Counted from the first letter of the stretch, positions 28,266 to 36,782 are shown. The stretch: DNA of 54,959 nt from Sphingomonas sp. BAUL-RG-20F-R05-02 (GCF_022662305.1 NZ_JAKNQH010000017.1:1-54959), one strand, 5' to 3'. A program made the numbers and translations. Notes: generated by a model not told the origin, from the sequence alone.

Positions 28266-29073
28266 GCCGGTCGAGTTCGAGCTGTCGACCGGAGACCCCG
28301 CGGATTAATACGCCGCGCAGGCGTGCAGCTACGTCGGCGCGATCCGTGACAACCTGACGGCGAACAGGACGCATCTCGAACTTATCCGCGACAGGGCGTC
28401 GGCGCTCGTCTCCGGCGCCGGCGAATACGGATTGCCGATCAGGCTGCTCGATGGGCGCATCAGCGAGTTCGGTGCGTGGACCGGCCCCGCGTCGACCCAC
28501 TGCAGGATTCTGCTGGAGACGCTCGCCGACAACCTGACCCCCACTATCTCTAGCCTGCATGCGGGGAGCGTGGACGAGCTGGAGCGGCAATTCGACGACG
28601 TCGCCGCCGACGTCGAACGGAGATGGGCGGCGAAGCAGACGCTAGACCGGATCGGGTCGCACGGCACGATAGACGCGCTAGCCTTGAACGCGATCCGGCA
28701 GCAGGTCGAACTCGCGCCCTTCATGGCGACGCTTCGCGGCCGCTGCCGCGCCTGGCTTCCAGACGAAACGGCGCTGATCTGGCAAGACGGCCACATAAGC
28801 TCGGGCGGCGACCCGCTGAACCCGAAGTTCGACTGGACGGGCAACCGCTTCACGATCTGGAACGCCACGCTTCCCGAAGCCAGCAAGATAGCGGCGATCG
28901 GCAGGCCTGCGTCGAGCGTCTTCCCCCACCCGCCCTTCAGTCCGGAGATCGTGGTGGAGGACGTCACCGATGGGGTGGACGACCAGGACCATTCCTGTCT
29001 GAACCTCCTCCTCGCGATGCCGAGCTTCCACTTCACGGTCGAGGACGGCTCCGTCGATCTGCGACCGGTTTGA
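28249..29073 (+). pseudogene. Member B of the LPxT-core paralog family, ochre stop near 5' end
   Basis: ATG 28249 overlaps the small upstream gene by 17 bases and gives METQLEPVEFELSTGDPAD, then TAA at 28306-28308. The same frame continues with YAAQACSYVGAIRDNLTANR and stays open to 29073. The C-terminal part matches the family: IGSHGTIDALAL, LIWQDGHISSGGDP, NATLPEASKIAAIGRP, PPFSPEIVVEDVTDG. Either the gene is broken close to its start or translation restarts at TTG 28432 and leaves a 213-residue protein. The uninterrupted length would be 274 codons. Confidence 0.65.
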
Positions 29074-29399
29074 CGTCAGGCGCGCCGGAGGTAGCAGCGT
29101 AGCGCTGACGCAATGTACCCGCGACGATGCGCACCACGCCACCATCGAAGCGAGCTGGCCCATCGCCTTCAACGACGCGTCCCAGGGCGTGGTCGAGCCC
29201 CGGCCGAAGCCCGCCTTCAGCAAAGCGTCCCGGTAGCGGATCAGGCCGGCCCATGCGTGGACGTGCTCATGGTCCTCGCGCGCAGTCAGCGTGCGGATGA
29301 CGACCCGGTCGCACCAGATACTCCTCGGAAAAGGTCAGTTTGGCTCGGCAGGCCGAGGGGAAAAGCCTTCGGCAGAGCCTAACGGCAAGGAGAATACAG
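29074..29399. other. Intergenic stretch with a possible short coding remnant
   Basis: A rightward frame ending at TAG 29234-29236 reads RAGGSSVALTQCTRDDAHHA then TIEASWPIAFNDASQGVVEP. It looks like coding sequence, but no start is evident and no family is recognised. The last 15 bases carry AAGGAG, the ribosome site of the 29400 gene. Confidence 0.3.
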
Positions 29400-29918
29400 A
29401 TGAATGATTCGATTCGGACGACGACCGGAGCCCGTATCCTGCAGGCCGCCCGGCGTCTTGTCGAAGGCGACATGGCCGACGCTGCAGTGGGCCGTTTCTC
29501 ACGGACGGTGTTCATCGCCAACCGGAACGGCGACGAGACGCTCGAGAAGTGCACCTTCGAGGCAGCGCTGGAGGAGGGCCTCGGCGCAATTGTCCTGCGG
29601 TACGGACGTGATGCGAACTCGACACCCCGCCGGGCGAACCTGGCGTTCATGCACGAGGGTGAACGTCTGGAGATGCGCAACAGCGTGCTCTGGTCGGACG
29701 ACGACGGACCCATCCTGCTCGTGCCGTTCGACGCCCGTGAGGACTTTCACGTCGGCATCGGGCCGAACGGCCTCGAACGGCGACCGGGCCGACCGGCAGC
29801 GCTCCTCGGCCGAGGCATGTCACGTGCAAAGGAGCGTCTCGAACGCACTTCACGCGACCTGCGCGAAAGCGAGCTCGGTCAGACCGTGACGATCCTCACG
29901 ACGGCCGATGCCGCGTGA
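29400..29918 (+). CDS. Unknown protein, paralog of the 30084 product
   Basis: 172 residues; ATG 29400 follows AAGGAGAATACAG. There is no signal, membrane segment or known motif. It aligns by eye with the 30084 protein over the last 110 residues. Shared positions include (N/T)L near ANLAFMHEGERLEMRNSVLW, the following DDDGPILLVPFD and the MS.AK/R..R...DL tail (GRGMSRAKERLERTSRDLRE). The pair therefore arose by duplication and diverged. Their role is unknown. Confidence 0.72.
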   Translation: MNDSIRTTTGARILQAARRLVEGDMADAAVGRFSRTVFIANRNGDETLEKCTFEAALEEGLGAIVLRYGRDANSTPRRANLAFMHEGERLEMRNSVLWSDDDGPILLVPFDAREDFHVGIGPNGLERRPGRPAALLGRGMSRAKERLERTSRDLRESELGQTVTILTTADAA

Positions 29919-30083
29919 TGATCCGGGACGGGCTGCCGCCGAGCGATCCGGCTCCCGCGACCTGCAACCCGTTCTCCCGGTTACGCGGTTCCCACGAAAC
30001 CCGAGCAGCACTCTGAAGATCGAAGTAGCTCCTAATGGGGGAGCGGAAAAGACCGCGACGGTCGCGGTCGGAAAGGAAACGCA

Positions 30084-30611
30084 ATGGACGAGACCATCGA
30101 ACAGCAGCAGCGGCGCGTGGCCGGCTACATGGCGGCGATCGCGCAGACGCTAAGCGGTCGGCCCGGGCTCCTTGAGGCCTTCATAGACAACGTCGAACTC
30201 ATCGTAGCCGGATCGGCAGCGAACGTGCTGACACTCCTGCGGTGGGGCGAGCGCATCAGACGGAGCGGGGTGCCGATCCTGCTATTCTCCCCCACCCACG
30301 AGCCGACTGTGCCGCAGATCACCCTGATCGCGCACACCGACGGCCGGACCTACATAATCGAGAGCTGCATGCTCTGGATGGGTCGCGACGACGATCGGGC
30401 GCGCCTCGTGCCGGCGAACTGCGAACTCGGAGCATTCGTGTTCGGTGACGACCTGACGATCCGGCACCGGAAGCGGGCGCCGGCCCGCAGCCTCTATGCC
30501 GCGATGTCGGGCATGAAGCGGGCGTACGGTCGACTGCTCGACCTCGAGATCGAGCAGCGGAGCCGCTGCGCCGAGCTTCCGCTTCCGTCCCTCCTGCCGA
30601 TCGCGGCCTGA
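30084..30611 (+). CDS. Unknown protein, paralog of the 29400 product
   Basis: 175 residues; ATG 30084 follows GAAAGGAAACGC. The N-terminus is helical and Gln-rich (MDETIEQQQRRVAGYMAAIA). The middle part reads ITLIAHTDGRTYIIESCMLW then MGRDDDRARLVP, and the tail reads AAMSGMKRAYGRLLDLEIEQ, matching the 29400 protein in order and spacing. No catalytic motif is visible. It lies in the same rightward series of hypothetical genes and ends convergent to the RepA-like ATPase gene. Confidence 0.72.
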   Translation: MDETIEQQQRRVAGYMAAIAQTLSGRPGLLEAFIDNVELIVAGSAANVLTLLRWGERIRRSGVPILLFSPTHEPTVPQITLIAHTDGRTYIIESCMLWMGRDDDRARLVPANCELGAFVFGDDLTIRHRKRAPARSLYAAMSGMKRAYGRLLDLEIEQRSRCAELPLPSLLPIAA

Positions 30612-30652
30612 GCCGCGATACGACTGATCGGCACGTCGGTACGGCGGGCCGA

Positions 30653-32284
30653 TCAGTTCGCGTCCGGCGTCCTTGACCGTGGCGTCCGGCCGGTCACCTC
30701 GCCAATGGTGGCCGCCGGTGCCGTGCGGTAGTAACGACCGGACTTCTCCAGAAGTCCGGCAGCCGCCAACCTGTCCAGATGCCAGTTGATCGCTCCGGGC
30801 CGAGCCGGCAGCTTTCCGCCTCCGGAAGCGGAGGTGACGAGCGAGGCTCGGCCATCGGTCGCGCGAAGCCCGGCTACAACTCTCGTGAGCTGGTTCGCCG
30901 ACACCCGGCGCCCCGGACCGGAACCGGCGTACGTCTCGGTCACGAGCTCCCGAACGAGGTCCGTGCCCGGGGCCAGCCCTTCCGGAACGAGCTTTGGACG
31001 TCCGGTTCGCGACGCGCGAGCGGCCCGGTGCGGCGCAGGACCGCGCCCGGATCGGGCTGTCGGGTCGGTTCCGGCCGGACTCTGATCGGACGAGACGTCA
31101 TCGCCGGCGCGATTTGGCCGGAAGTCCAGGACTCCGCTGTCGAGCACATCGTCCGGTTGCCCGGTCACATCTGCGAAGGCGCCGCGCGGCAGGCGGACGA
31201 GATAGCGCTCGTCCCTGCTAGCTCCCTTGAGGTTCGCCTTCGCCACGTAGACGACCAGCAGATCCTCCCGGTCGACGCGGCCGCCGAGCCAGGCGCGCAG
31301 ACCGGGAGCCTCCAGATGGACCCTGCCGCGCTCCCGCCACTCCTGGATCAGTCGAACCTCAACCGTGAGCCTCGGAGCGGTCGTCCACATCGCCACGCCT
31401 CGAAGCCGCGACGCGGCAGTCGCTCGGGCGTTCGTCCTCGGAACGGACGTCGTCTTCGGAGTATGGCCTATCACGGCCCAGAAGATCCGAAGCCGCTCGC
31501 AGAGGCGGCCGAGATAGAAGAAGAAGTTGGTCGTCGCCTGCGCGTCCAGGCTGTCGAAGCCCGCCATGCTCGTCGCGGAGTCCATGACGACGCCCACGAT
31601 CCTGTCCTCTACAGCCGGATGCAGCCGGTTCCATTCGGCTATGTAGCGTCGGATCTCCAGGAGCACCTCGCTCGGCCCCCAGGGCTTGTCACGGGCCTGC
31701 TCGAGCAGACTCGGATTGGGATGCTCGAATTCGCCCTCGGGCATGCTGAGGAACGGCATGACGTGAAGCCTCGCGCACGTCCGCAGGCGTGCGGCCTCGT
31801 CCTGGTTCAACGAGTGTGTGACCACGTCCCTAAGCCGCCCGATGATCTGCTCGCGGGTGTCCTCGGCGGTCAGGATGAGGACGTGTCCCGTGCCATTCAC
31901 TCTTCCGCCCAGCCAGGTCTGCTCCGGCCGGTCCCGTGGATGGCTCGCGATCATCGCGGCCATCCAAAGCATCAGCTGCGTCTTTCCCGTGGAGCCGGCA
32001 CCGAACCACACCGATGTGCCGCGCTCGGCGAGCCAGCCCTGGATACGGTAGGCAACAGTGGCGTCCGCCGTGGAAAGATGCCGGTCCGCCAGCCACTTGT
32101 CGGCCTCCGGCTCGGAGTTCCACTTCAGACTCCCGGGTTTGGAGTTCACCTCATCTTCGGAATCGTCCGTAGCGGTGGAGTTGAGCGAGGCGTCACCAGC
32201 AGCGGCATCCTCAACCACCAATCTTCTGAGTTCGCTTTTCCAATCGTGACCGAGATCCACTTCGCTTGCCTCCGCTGCCTGCAT
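30653..32284 (-). CDS. RepA-like AAA/RecA-fold ATPase with C-terminal winged helix
   Basis: A 543-residue protein. Residues of about 95-330 form a RecA-like ATPase of the RepA/AAA_25 kind: Walker A WFGAGSTGKTQLMLWMA, then HVLILTAEDTREQIIGRL, Walker B IVGVVMDSATSMAG, and the arginine-rich TTAPRLTVEVR strand. The last 60 residues (PGAINWHLDRLAAAGLLEKS then GRYYRTAP) read as a winged helix. Between them lies a low-complexity Arg/Pro/Asp linker. Such proteins act as replication helicases or initiators of plasmids and integrative elements, or as accessory ATPases of islands. A 40-base perfect hairpin and an AT-rich promoter stand directly upstream. Confidence 0.8.
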   Translation of the reverse strand: MQAAEASEVDLGHDWKSELRRLVVEDAAAGDASLNSTATDDSEDEVNSKPGSLKWNSEPEADKWLADRHLSTADATVAYRIQGWLAERGTSVWFGAGSTGKTQLMLWMAAMIASHPRDRPEQTWLGGRVNGTGHVLILTAEDTREQIIGRLRDVVTHSLNQDEAARLRTCARLHVMPFLSMPEGEFEHPNPSLLEQARDKPWGPSEVLLEIRRYIAEWNRLHPAVEDRIVGVVMDSATSMAGFDSLDAQATTNFFFYLGRLCERLRIFWAVIGHTPKTTSVPRTNARATAASRLRGVAMWTTAPRLTVEVRLIQEWRERGRVHLEAPGLRAWLGGRVDREDLLVVYVAKANLKGASRDERYLVRLPRGAFADVTGQPDDVLDSGVLDFRPNRAGDDVSSDQSPAGTDPTARSGRGPAPHRAARASRTGRPKLVPEGLAPGTDLVRELVTETYAGSGPGRRVSANQLTRVVAGLRATDGRASLVTSASGGGKLPARPGAINWHLDRLAAAGLLEKSGRYYRTAPAATIGEVTGRTPRSRTPDAN

Positions 32285-32347
32285 CCGAAGTATGGATCGG
32301 CGTCGGAGTTCAGCTTTCAGCCTGAATTCCTTCTATATAGTATATAT

Positions 32348-32387
32348 GGATCAGAAGCTGGCTGAAGTATCAGCCAGCTTCTGATCC
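32348..32387. repeat. Perfect inverted repeat, 18-base arms, 4-base loop
   Basis: GGATCAGAAGCTGGCTGA (32348-32365), AGTA loop, then the exact reverse complement (32370-32387). It lies 64 bases upstream of the RepA-like start, next to TATATAGTATATAT at 32332-32345, which offers a -10 element for the leftward gene. No T-run follows, so an operator, an attenuator-type RNA hairpin or a replication site is more likely than a terminator. Confidence 0.85.
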
Positions 32388-32962
32388 AGCCTGGCGCTGA
32401 ATTGGGAAAGCCGTCGGAGGTTACGCCTACGGGGAAGCCGCGGCGGTCTTCGCTCGAGCTCTACTCGACTTACCTGCTGAGTGGCTTGGATCGCTTCACG
32501 CCGGCAATCGGCTCGCGTCTTGCGCATACGCAAGAGTATCCGTCGCTACTTTCTAACGCCGGGCAGACGCCTGGTACGCAAGAACGCCGGCAGCGCGCAG
32601 GCGGTGACACAGTGGCACGCGACAAACGCCTCGGCTCGCGCTCTAGTTCAGCCAGAAGTGCTTTTCGCTAAACCGCCGTATGCGCAAGGACGAGCCCGCC
32701 GACTGACACTCGGCCGAGTAGGTACCGAACGCGACACCTCCGATCGCTCAAATCTCCAGCAGCCGAAAGGTACGCGGTGTGCCTTCCGCCATTATTAGCT
32801 CCTCGTCCGGGTGGCGGTACCAAGCCAACTTGAGCTTCATGCCCGGAGAAATCCCTTCATCAGCGAAGCGATCAGCAGCAAAGAATATGCCATCCCCCTC
32901 TCCGCCGACGGCATCACCCCGAAAGGACAGCGACGGTCCAGCCATAGTCGGACGTTGCGTTT
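32388..32962. other. Intergenic stretch, no clear gene
   Basis: Several short frames exist but none has a ribosome site or family resemblance. A 7-base-arm inverted repeat TCTTGCG-CATA-CGCAAGA lies at 32516-32533. The stretch separates two leftward units, the TraM-like gene ending at 32963 and the ATPase gene starting at 32284, and may hold control sequences for the latter. Confidence 0.4.
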
Positions 32963-33523
32963 TCAGGAAAGGCGCGTCAGCGCCACCGACACGCTGATGT
33001 GGGTGCCCAACATCGTAGCAGCACCCAGCATCATACAGAGCAGCGCGACCGCCACACACAGCCCGAAGTCCCAACGAGCTCCAATGATGCGCTCATTTTC
33101 CTCGGCAGGGCCCCGGCGTCGGTAGAAAGCTCCTCGAAGATGGTTAATCATCGGAAAGACCTTGTCATAGGCATCCACACGCTTGGCGTAGCCGCCGAGC
33201 GCCGCCTCCAGGCCTTTGCCATCAATGCCCCTTTTCGTCAGCTGACGCTCCACCTCCTCGATTCGGCCGGCCGCTTTATTAAGCTTCGGAACCAACTCTT
33301 CCACGCGCTCGGCGGCAGTCTTCTCGGCCGCCGAGCGACCGTTCAAGATGCCCGCAACCTCGTCGATGAGCCGCAGGTGAACTACGAGAAGCTGGCTTAG
33401 CTCGTCATCACGCGCCAAGCCCATGACCCGCTGCACAGTATGGAGCGTCTCGCGGGTGAACACCGACGGCTCCTTGCTGAACATGGCAACGTAGAGCTTT
33501 TCGGTTTCAGATGGGTCCACCAT
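32963..33523 (-). CDS. TraM-like protein: coiled coil with C-terminal membrane anchor
   Basis: 186 residues. The middle part is predicted helical and charged (EKTAAERVEELVPKLNKAAG then RIEEVERQLTKRG), and one hydrophobic segment near the C-terminus (FGLCVAVALLCMMLGAATML) anchors it in the membrane. ATG 33523 overlaps the stop of the ATPase-like gene as ATGA. A coiled coil plus a C-terminal anchor directly behind a TraL-like gene is the traL-traM order of IncP transfer regions, which is the basis for the name. Sequence identity to TraM is not obvious to me. Confidence 0.55.
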   Translation of the reverse strand: MVDPSETEKLYVAMFSKEPSVFTRETLHTVQRVMGLARDDELSQLLVVHLRLIDEVAGILNGRSAAEKTAAERVEELVPKLNKAAGRIEEVERQLTKRGIDGKGLEAALGGYAKRVDAYDKVFPMINHLRGAFYRRRGPAEENERIIGARWDFGLCVAVALLCMMLGAATMLGTHISVSVALTRLS

Positions 33524-34242
33524 CAGAAACGCCCCTCGAATGCGGCCGCAACTGCCTTCTCCCACATACCGAGCTTCATACGATTTCCGAACGAGAAATT
33601 GGCCTGGCTCGCCATTCGATCCGTGGCAATCTGGTGCACGCGAAAGAGGTCGTAGAGGTGCTTTGGCATCGCGGGCGTGACGAAGACGTCGCCTCCGCTC
33701 GCAAAGATGCGGTCGACAAGCTCCTCATCTACCAGAGAGTAGTCCTGCTCCTCCCCGTGCCACCGAGGCAGGTTCAGGTGGACGGGGCCTGGCAGATCGC
33801 ATTCGAGCAGGGCGAGCAGCGTCGTCTTTGAAGCATGGTCGAGGCCCATCGTCCAGATGATATTCGTGTTGAAAAGCTCGGGCATGTGCTCGCTGGCATA
33901 GGCTACCACCGCATGCACCTCGTCAAGTGCAGAGAGGGAGCCGCCCGGGATGTTCGCCATGATGACCGCGCCCTCTGGCGCACTCACGACCGCATCTATC
34001 AGCATGTCGCCGGCATCAGACAACGTGAGATCGATAAGCTTGACCTCGTGGTGCTTACCATAGGCATTATAGACATCGCGCTGCGTGATGCTCGCCTCGA
34101 TGAACGAGACGGGCGTTCCCGCAAGGATATGATGGTGTGCCAGTGTGATCAGAGAGCCCGTGGCGCCCACGCCGCCCTTTTCCTTTTCAAACAAAATCAA
34201 TGTTTTAGGCAATACCGTGCTGTTCTTGAGTTCGTTCTTCAT
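33523..34242 (-). CDS. TraL/ParA-MinD-like protein with altered P-loop
   Basis: 239 residues, close to the length of IncP TraL (about 240). The N-terminus TLILFEKEKGGVGATGSLIT is a deviant Walker A of the ParA/MinD type, except that the usual GK(T/S) reads GAT, so the second lysine is lost. Later motifs fit the fold: VSFIEASITQRDVYNAYGKH, GAVIMANIPGGSLSALDE and NIIWTMGLDHASKTTLLALL. It may bind nucleotide poorly or not at all. It lies between a possible TraK-like gene and the TraM-like gene on the same strand. Its 5' end has been duplicated upstream. Confidence 0.65.
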   Translation of the reverse strand: MKNELKNSTVLPKTLILFEKEKGGVGATGSLITLAHHHILAGTPVSFIEASITQRDVYNAYGKHHEVKLIDLTLSDAGDMLIDAVVSAPEGAVIMANIPGGSLSALDEVHAVVAYASEHMPELFNTNIIWTMGLDHASKTTLLALLECDLPGPVHLNLPRWHGEEQDYSLVDEELVDRIFASGGDVFVTPAMPKHLYDLFRVHQIATDRMASQANFSFGNRMKLGMWEKAVAAAFEGRF

Positions 34243-34766
34243 GTCGTGTCTTTCATTCTATATTCTGCATTCCAAATGGCTAGTAGCGGCCAATAGATGC
34301 GCCGGTCTCGTTGTCTCGTTCGGCGGCGGCCCCCGCGCGCAACCCTGAAGCCTCACTGCGGACCTGCCTCAGCGGCATCGTGCTGCTGCGCCACCATGTC
34401 TGCGAGCCTTCCGTAGGTTGGCGGGGCGGCTTTGGTCCGCGCGCTCCAGTTGCGAGTCAAAGAACTTGTGGATCCAACCCCACCCTTTTCTTTTACAAAC
34501 AAGATCAATGTTCCGGTCGATGCCGTGCTGTTCTTGAATTCGTTCTTCATGTCATATCTTCCATCTTAAAATGTGTATTCGAGGAGCCGTCAGCGGCCAC
34601 TAGATACGCCGGTCTCGTTGTTCCGGTCGGCGGCGGCCGGCGCGCGCAACCCTGAGCCTCATCGCCGACCTGCCTCAGCGGCATCGTGCTGCTGCGCCAC
34701 CGCGTCTGCGAGCCTTCTGGGGGCGGGCTTGGCGGCCTTGGACAGCGCACTCCATTTGACAGATCT
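34165..34766. repeat. Partial tandem duplication, period about 306 bases
   Basis: Two diverged direct copies, about 34165-34460 and 34471-34766. Each contains, on the minus strand, the last codons of the upstream gene (LAD.VAQQHDAAEAG), a spacer of about 110 bases with GAGACC(A/G)GCG(C/T)AT, and the first codons of the TraL-like gene (MKNE(F/L)KNST). GGCATCGTGCTGCTGCGCCACC occurs at 34374 and 34680. The copies differ at many positions, so the event is old. Confidence 0.8.
34353..34550 (-). pseudogene. Chimeric fragment: TraL-like 5' end joined to the upstream gene's 3' end
   Basis: 65 codons. It opens MKNEFKNSTASTGTLILFVK and EKGGVGSTSS, a copy of the TraL-like N-terminus with another altered P-loop. 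It then switches to RNWSARTKAAPPTYGRLADM and VAQQHDAAEAG, a copy of the C-terminus of the 34659 gene. The join is the junction of the tandem duplication. A product could be made, since it keeps its own start region, but function is unlikely. Confidence 0.75.
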
Positions 34767-35672
34767 TTCGGGTGCCCCGGACGGACCAGGTTCGTTCACA
34801 ACGGAGGCTTTGGACGGCGTCTGTTCGGCTGCCGCAGCACGGGAGACGCCGCCGGGCCGCGCCAAGACGTTTGCGGGCCCGACATTCTCGACTTGAGCCG
34901 GAAGCACGCTGGCGGATGCGGTTGCGTCGGCTGCATCGCCGCGGTCAGCATCATACGTCGGTAGCTGCTGCGGCTCACCGCGCAGACTACGCGCATGAAC
35001 GATCCGTCCCGCGATCGTGATGATGTGCTGGTCGCCGTTCGGAAGCGCCGCGAGTGCCAACAGCTTGCTGACCAGCCCGGCGACGTTCAAGGCGCTGGCT
35101 TCGAGCGGCCTGAGGCGCGCGGACGCATTCTCGGCCGGCCTATCACTTGCAGCTGCAAGGGCTAGCGCCTCCGCGACCGTGGCGGGCACGTCCGCAGCCG
35201 TGATCTCGCGACGCCGCAGTCTGGGCCCAGTTCGTCCGGTCCCCCCTTTCTCCTTTGAAGGGTAAATGCACTTTGGGCCCACCGCAGCCGTGATGGCGCG
35301 TACCCGGATCGACGCCAGCTCGATCTGCGAGAATGCCGATGGCGAAGGGCTCCCTTGTGCAAACAGCACTGCGGTATTGATAGTGGCGTCAGCCGCCTCC
35401 CCCTCATCGATGAGCGGCTCACGGCCGAGGCGGGGGTGCGACCGGTACATGCGAAAGCGTTCTGCCGTTTTGCGCTCCACCCCTTCGCCAGTGGCTTTGA
35501 GCAGCGCCGCCAGTTCGGGTCGAATGACCGCTTGAACGAGTTCACCCTCGCGAAACTCGCGAGCGCGATCCCGCATCACACCGTGGCGCCGGGCGTCTGC
35601 CGCGAAGGCCTCGCAGATCCAGTCCGCGAGGACATCGGTCAGGCGGTCCAGCGATGCGGTAAGGTCGTCCAC
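34659..35672 (-). CDS. Unknown protein, possible transfer/mobilisation accessory (TraK position)
   Basis: About 337 residues. GTG 35672 is preferred because GGAGATATGCC stands ahead, giving MDDLTASLDRLTDVLADWIC; ATG 35687 is five codons upstream without a ribosome site. The N-terminal 100 residues are helical (AREFREGELVQAVIRPELAA, TGEGVERKTAERFRMY). The C-terminal third is low-complexity Ala/Pro/Ser. Inside it lies KCIYPSKEKGGTGRTG, which strikingly resembles the TraL-like P-loop (TLILFEKEKGGVGATG) and may mark an older insertion of the same repeat. The position before TraL/TraM-like genes, beside a hairpin-rich region, suggests a DNA-binding transfer accessory. Confidence 0.55.
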   Translation of the reverse strand: MDDLTASLDRLTDVLADWICEAFAADARRHGVMRDRAREFREGELVQAVIRPELAALLKATGEGVERKTAERFRMYRSHPRLGREPLIDEGEAADATINTAVLFAQGSPSPSAFSQIELASIRVRAITAAVGPKCIYPSKEKGGTGRTGPRLRRREITAADVPATVAEALALAAASDRPAENASARLRPLEASALNVAGLVSKLLALAALPNGDQHIITIAGRIVHARSLRGEPQQLPTYDADRGDAADATASASVLPAQVENVGPANVLARPGGVSRAAAAEQTPSKASVVNEPGPSGAPERSVKWSALSKAAKPAPRRLADAVAQQHDAAEAGRR

Positions 35673-35899
35673 GGCATATCTCCGCATCGGGAGAAATGCG
35701 CATCACGACCACCGTGCCGCTACACTTCCCGAGCGGCTAACCAGATACACACATGACGACCCATGATCTACAAGAGACGATACTTGCGCAGGCGGAAATG
35801 TCCGGCCGCAAGGCACCAAGCATTACGTCTGGGATACGTAAGGTTGTTCTGCCGATCTCCTTACAAATAAAATCTTTCGGTACGGGCCTATCTCCAGAA

Positions 35900-35926
35900 C
35901 CTTACATCCGCCTTGGCGATGTAAGG
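35900..35926. repeat. Inverted repeat CCTTACATC ... GATGTAAGG
   Basis: Nine-base perfect arms, extendable to 12 pairs with one bulge (CCTTACATCCGCC / GGCGATGTAAGG, two-base loop). Further GTAAGG or CCTTAC copies stand at about 35836 (ACGTAAGG) and 35861 (CCTTACAAA), so the hexamer occurs four times within 95 bases. It looks like a protein-binding array or oriT-type structure upstream of the leftward transfer-like genes. Confidence 0.6.
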
Positions 35927-36045
35927 ACCGCGCAGACGGAACGTACAAATCAGGGATCATGACAGCCAACGAGAATTTAGGCGCAATACCGCAAACGTGG
36001 TGCATAGCATCACGTTTGCTGCGCCGCCCCGGGTCGGGCGGGTGT

Positions 36046-36143
36046 CCGCGCGTAAGCGCGCGGGAGTCGGCGCTGACGCTCCTCTGATCGGACACGACAG
36101 TGTCCTCGGGCGGCGCCACTGTGTCGTTGACCACAGTGGCGCC
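36046..36143. promoter_or_regulatory. Cluster of three hairpins upstream of the 36195 gene
   Basis: In order: CCGCGCG-TAAG-CGCGCGG (36046-36063), GGACAC-GACA-GTGTCC (36090-36105), and GGCGCCACTGTG with an eight-base loop and its perfect complement (36112-36143). Together with the 35900 repeat they fill the roughly 520-base divergent region between the transfer-like genes and the 36195 gene. An oriT, attenuator or multi-site operator are the options. Confidence 0.6.
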
Positions 36144-36194
36144 TTGGTGCGGCTTGCCGCCCCGCCTATAAGTACGGGCAACTTGGAGAACACC

Positions 36195-36782
36195 ATGGAC
36201 GACCTGATTGACGCCCTCAAGCTTCTCGCCCGGCGGTATAATAGCCGCTGGCAATCAATCGACGACGCACTCAAGCGCATCCGCGCCAGTGACGGCGCGT
36301 TCAAGACGGGTAAAGGCGAACAGACACGACGGCTGCTCGCTAACGCGTTCCGTGTACAAAGTTACCCAAGCGCCACACGAGAACGCCTCACGACCGACCG
36401 AAACAATGCTTTGCGAAAGCTTGGAGCGCCGCTTGCAGAAGCGTTGGGGCACATCATAACGCTCGAGCTTACCGAGCAGATGCTTACCGAACTCGACCGC
36501 GCCGAGAAGGAGCGCAGCATCGAAGACGACCTTGCCAAGGCAGATGAGGAATCGGCGAGCGTATACGGTCCGCTGATCGCCGAGCTCAAAAACCATGGAG
36601 TGTCGCGTGGCAGTTACAGCACGCTAAGAGCCGCAGAGATCGCCGCCATCGCGAAATACATCAACCGCAAGACGGAGCAGAGGCTAGTAGAGTTACCCCC
36701 CATCCGGACCGACAAGGAAACGCGTGGGCCAGATGGTCGTCGGCACCCGTTCTGGAATCCATATCATCTGCCGAAGCGCTAA
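36195..36782 (+). CDS. Unknown helical protein
   Basis: 195 residues; ATG 36195 follows TTGGAGAACACC. It is almost entirely helical and charged (MDDLIDALKLLARRYNSRWQ, LELTEQMLTELDRAEKERS, DDLAKADEESASVYGPLIAE). There is no membrane segment and no known domain. The stretch YSTLRAAEIAAIAKYINRKT may be a DNA-contacting helix pair. It is divergent from the transfer-like genes and is followed without gap by the interrupted 36783 frame. Confidence 0.65.
   Translation: MDDLIDALKLLARRYNSRWQSIDDALKRIRASDGAFKTGKGEQTRRLLANAFRVQSYPSATRERLTTDRNNALRKLGAPLAEALGHIITLELTEQMLTELDRAEKERSIEDDLAKADEESASVYGPLIAELKNHGVSRGSYSTLRAAEIAAIAKYINRKTEQRLVELPPIRTDKETRGPDGRRHPFWNPYHLPKR

Noticed and set aside
30779..32365. 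528-codon plus-strand open frame
   Set aside because: It is antisense to the RepA-like ATPase gene and has no family sequence or start signal.
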